Shown here piece by piece: positions 8,563 through 9,791 of a DNA stretch of 9,791 nt. The notes beneath the pieces are model-generated. The model had not been told where the DNA came from, ran no database searches, and was given only the letters and a program-made list of their open reading frames with translations. Location: the NCBI GenBank assembly GCA_029863355.1, contig JAOTVO010000083.1, positions 1 to 9,791 of the forward strand. The letters run 5' to 3'. The position numbers and the translations under genes were made by a program. The DNA is from Candidatus Krumholzibacteriia bacterium. Its GTDB lineage: Bacteria > Krumholzibacteriota > Krumholzibacteria > WVZY01 > JAKEHA01. Position 1 is the first letter of the stretch. Each line of letters begins with the position of its first letter.

Positions 8563-9089
8563 CCCCGGCCGGAAAGCGAATCCGGGGCGCCGCGGCCCTC
8601 GCCGTCTTCGCCGCCGCGCTCGCGATCACATCGTCACCCGGCGGCGCGAACGCGCAGTCGGCCAAGACAACGCTCGTGGATCCCGCGCAGGCCGAGGCCT
8701 TCAACCGGGTCTCCAATCGCTTGATCTGCCAGTGCAGCTGCCAGATGGTCGTGCGCGTGTGCAACCATCAGAACTGCCCGTCTGCGATTCCCATCCGTCG
8801 CGAGATCGAGCGACAGATCCTCGACGGCACGGGCGAAGATGAGATCGTGCAGAGCTTCGTCGACGAGTACGGCCTCAAGGTGCTCTCGTCGCCGCCCGCC
8901 GAGGGCTTCAACCTGGCCGTCTGGGTGATGCCCGGCTTCGCGCTGCTCGTGGGACTGGGAATCGTGCTCTACCTGGCCGCCACCTGGGCGGGGCGCCGGC
9001 GCACCGCGTCGGCGACGGCCGCGTCCGCGCCCGGGCTGGATCCCGAAGCGCGGCGTCGCATCGAAGAAGCGCTATCCAAGAAGGACTAG
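8559..9089 (+). CDS. ccmH: CcmH-like thiol oxidoreductase of cytochrome c maturation, atypical cysteine cluster
   Basis: CcmH keeps apocytochrome CxxCH thiols reduced and works with CcmF during haem attachment. The 176-residue product (starting at TTG) has a Sec signal peptide with a basic start (Lys6, Arg7, Arg9), a hydrophobic core at 10-24 and a likely AlaAsnAla cleavage near 32. A periplasmic helical domain of the CcmH fold (about 40-115) follows, then one membrane helix (about 120-143) and a charged tail. The core matches the family in order: AEAFNRVSNRLICQCSCQ, then RREIERQI, then EIVQSFVDEYG, then the membrane anchor. The usual LRCxxCQ active site is replaced: cysteines are at 57, 59, 61, 68 and 73 (CxCxC-x6-C-x4-C). 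I recall similar multi-cysteine forms in other non-proteobacterial lineages, but cannot verify this here. The extra cysteines may bind a metal or provide additional redox pairs; that is inference. Confidence 0.9.
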
Positions 9090-9094
9090 GATTC

Positions 9095-9445
9095 ATGGAG
9101 ATCATCATCATCGGTCTTCTGGCCACGGCGGCGCTCGTTTACGTCGCCTACCCTCTGGTGAGCCCCAAGCGCCACCTCTACTATCTCGAAGACATGCTCG
9201 GTCTGGGCGAGCAGAAGAAGCTCAACTACCTCTACTCCAAACGCAATCTCGCGTACGACAACATCAAGGATCTCGAGAACGAGTTCGCCATGGGCAAGCT
9301 GTCCGAGGCGGATTTTACGCGCCTGCGCGACGGCCTGCTGGTGGAGGCGCAGGAGGTGCTCGCCGAGATCGACAAGGCGCACGTGAAGCGCGAGATCGAG
9401 GATCTCATCGAGGCCGACGCGCGCGACCACCGGAGGATCAAGTGA
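9095..9445 (+). CDS. Small membrane-anchored coiled-coil protein, CcmI-like (hypothetical)
   Basis: A 116-residue protein with one N-terminal membrane helix (about 2-20) preceded by almost no cytoplasmic tail, then a soluble, highly charged helical region with coiled-coil character. The segment LENEFAMGKLSEADFTRLRDGL (about 60-82) resembles the region after the first helix of CcmI, where a short Gly-Lys-Leu turn links two helices. There are no cysteines, histidine clusters or TPR repeats, so it would correspond only to the N-terminal part of CcmI, which supports CcmFH assembly. It follows ccmH by five bases, with AAGGA nine bases before the ATG, and its stop overlaps the next start. A role in the Ccm ligation complex is likely from similarity and position, but not proven. 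Confidence 0.8.
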   Translation: MEIIIIGLLATAALVYVAYPLVSPKRHLYYLEDMLGLGEQKKLNYLYSKRNLAYDNIKDLENEFAMGKLSEADFTRLRDGLLVEAQEVLAEIDKAHVKREIEDLIEADARDHRRIK

Positions 9446-9791
9446 TGGGCGCGGGCGCGGCGAAGCCGCTGGGCGCGGCGCTCCTGGCCGCCGCGGTGCT
9501 GGCCGGGTCGGGGGGCGGCGCGCGCGCGCTGACCATCGAGGGCCGCGTGGTAAACGGCACCACCGGGCGCGAGGTCGAGGCGCGCGTGATGATCGTCAAC
9601 CCCGCCGGGGGCATGCTGCAGGAGCAGGCGGTGGAGACGTCCGGAGGACGCTTCTCCACGGAGGTCGAGGGCGGGGCCAGCGTTTACCTGGCCCGCGTGG
9701 ACTACGACGGCGTGTCCTATACCCAGCGCATCGAGCACATCCATGACGACAAGGCGGAGGTCAACGTCACCGTCTACGACGCAACGACGTC
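9445..9791 (+). CDS. Exported carboxypeptidase-regulatory/Ig-like beta-sandwich protein (3' end outside window)
   Basis: The first 115 residues of a protein cut by the window edge. The start overlaps the previous stop as TGATG and has GGAGGA seven bases upstream, so translation is probably coupled. The N-terminus looks like a signal peptide: Lys7, a hydrophobic stretch LGAALLAAAVLAG (9-21), and a likely cleavage near residue 28 (AlaArgAla). The exported part begins LTIEGRVVNGTTGREVEARVM, the usual opening of carboxypeptidase-regulatory-like beta-sandwich domains, and continues with short strands ending VYLARVDYDGVSYTQRIE and NVTVYD. I see no catalytic residues, cysteines or haem motif so far. 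Its job is unknown; position suggests an accessory envelope protein of the ccm operon, perhaps helping hold apocytochromes or the ligase in place (inference). Confidence 0.75.
   Translation, partial: MGAGAAKPLGAALLAAAVLAGSGGGARALTIEGRVVNGTTGREVEARVMIVNPAGGMLQEQAVETSGGRFSTEVEGGASVYLARVDYDGVSYTQRIEHIHDDKAEVNVTVYDATT

Overview
The window comes from a high-GC bacterium that is diderm: it encodes a tripartite envelope-spanning efflux pump with an outer-membrane channel, and a System I cytochrome c maturation (Ccm) pathway. The CcmE is the Cys-type (CxxxY) variant known from sulfate-reducing deltaproteobacteria, archaea and some other bacteria. The CcmH has a non-canonical cysteine cluster. This points away from classical alpha-, beta- or gammaproteobacteria and towards a deltaproteobacteria-like or deep-branching uncultured lineage. 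I cannot name the taxon from sequence alone.

Left half (1-5701, minus strand): a tightly packed copper/silver RND efflux operon read leftwards in the order cusC-like (TolC family channel), cusB-like (periplasmic adaptor), cusA-like (inner-membrane pump, running off the left edge). cusC and cusB overlap as ATGA; cusB and cusA are 6 bases apart. The pump keeps the three cleft methionines and the proton-relay aspartate of E. coli CusA, so Cu(I)/Ag(I) is the likely substrate. Two features are unusual. The adaptor carries three separate metal-binding modules, one of them nested inside its beta-barrel region. The pump carries a net 119-residue insertion in the periplasmic domain between two of its metal-binding methionines.

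Centre (5702-5995): a 294-base AT-rich divergent promoter region. It holds two abutting perfect 14-bp palindromes, one of which reads as a CRP/FNR-family-like box (TGTGA-N6-TCACG). There is a good sigma70-like promoter towards ccmE, a weaker one towards the efflux operon, and a 6-bp hairpin just before each start codon.

Right half (5996-9791, plus strand): ccmE, ccmF, a ccmH-like gene, a small CcmI-like membrane coiled-coil protein, and an exported beta-sandwich-like protein cut by the right edge. CcmE carries haem in the periplasm, CcmF is the haem-handling and ligation membrane protein, and CcmH would handle apocytochrome thiols. The last two genes are probable accessory members, linked by close spacing or start/stop overlap. 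No ccmABCD or ccmG is seen here.

The two operons share one control region, and both deal with the periplasm. Copper is known to damage thiol and haem chemistry there, so joint control is plausible but is inference. I found no RNA genes, insertion sequences, CRISPR arrays or integrase genes.
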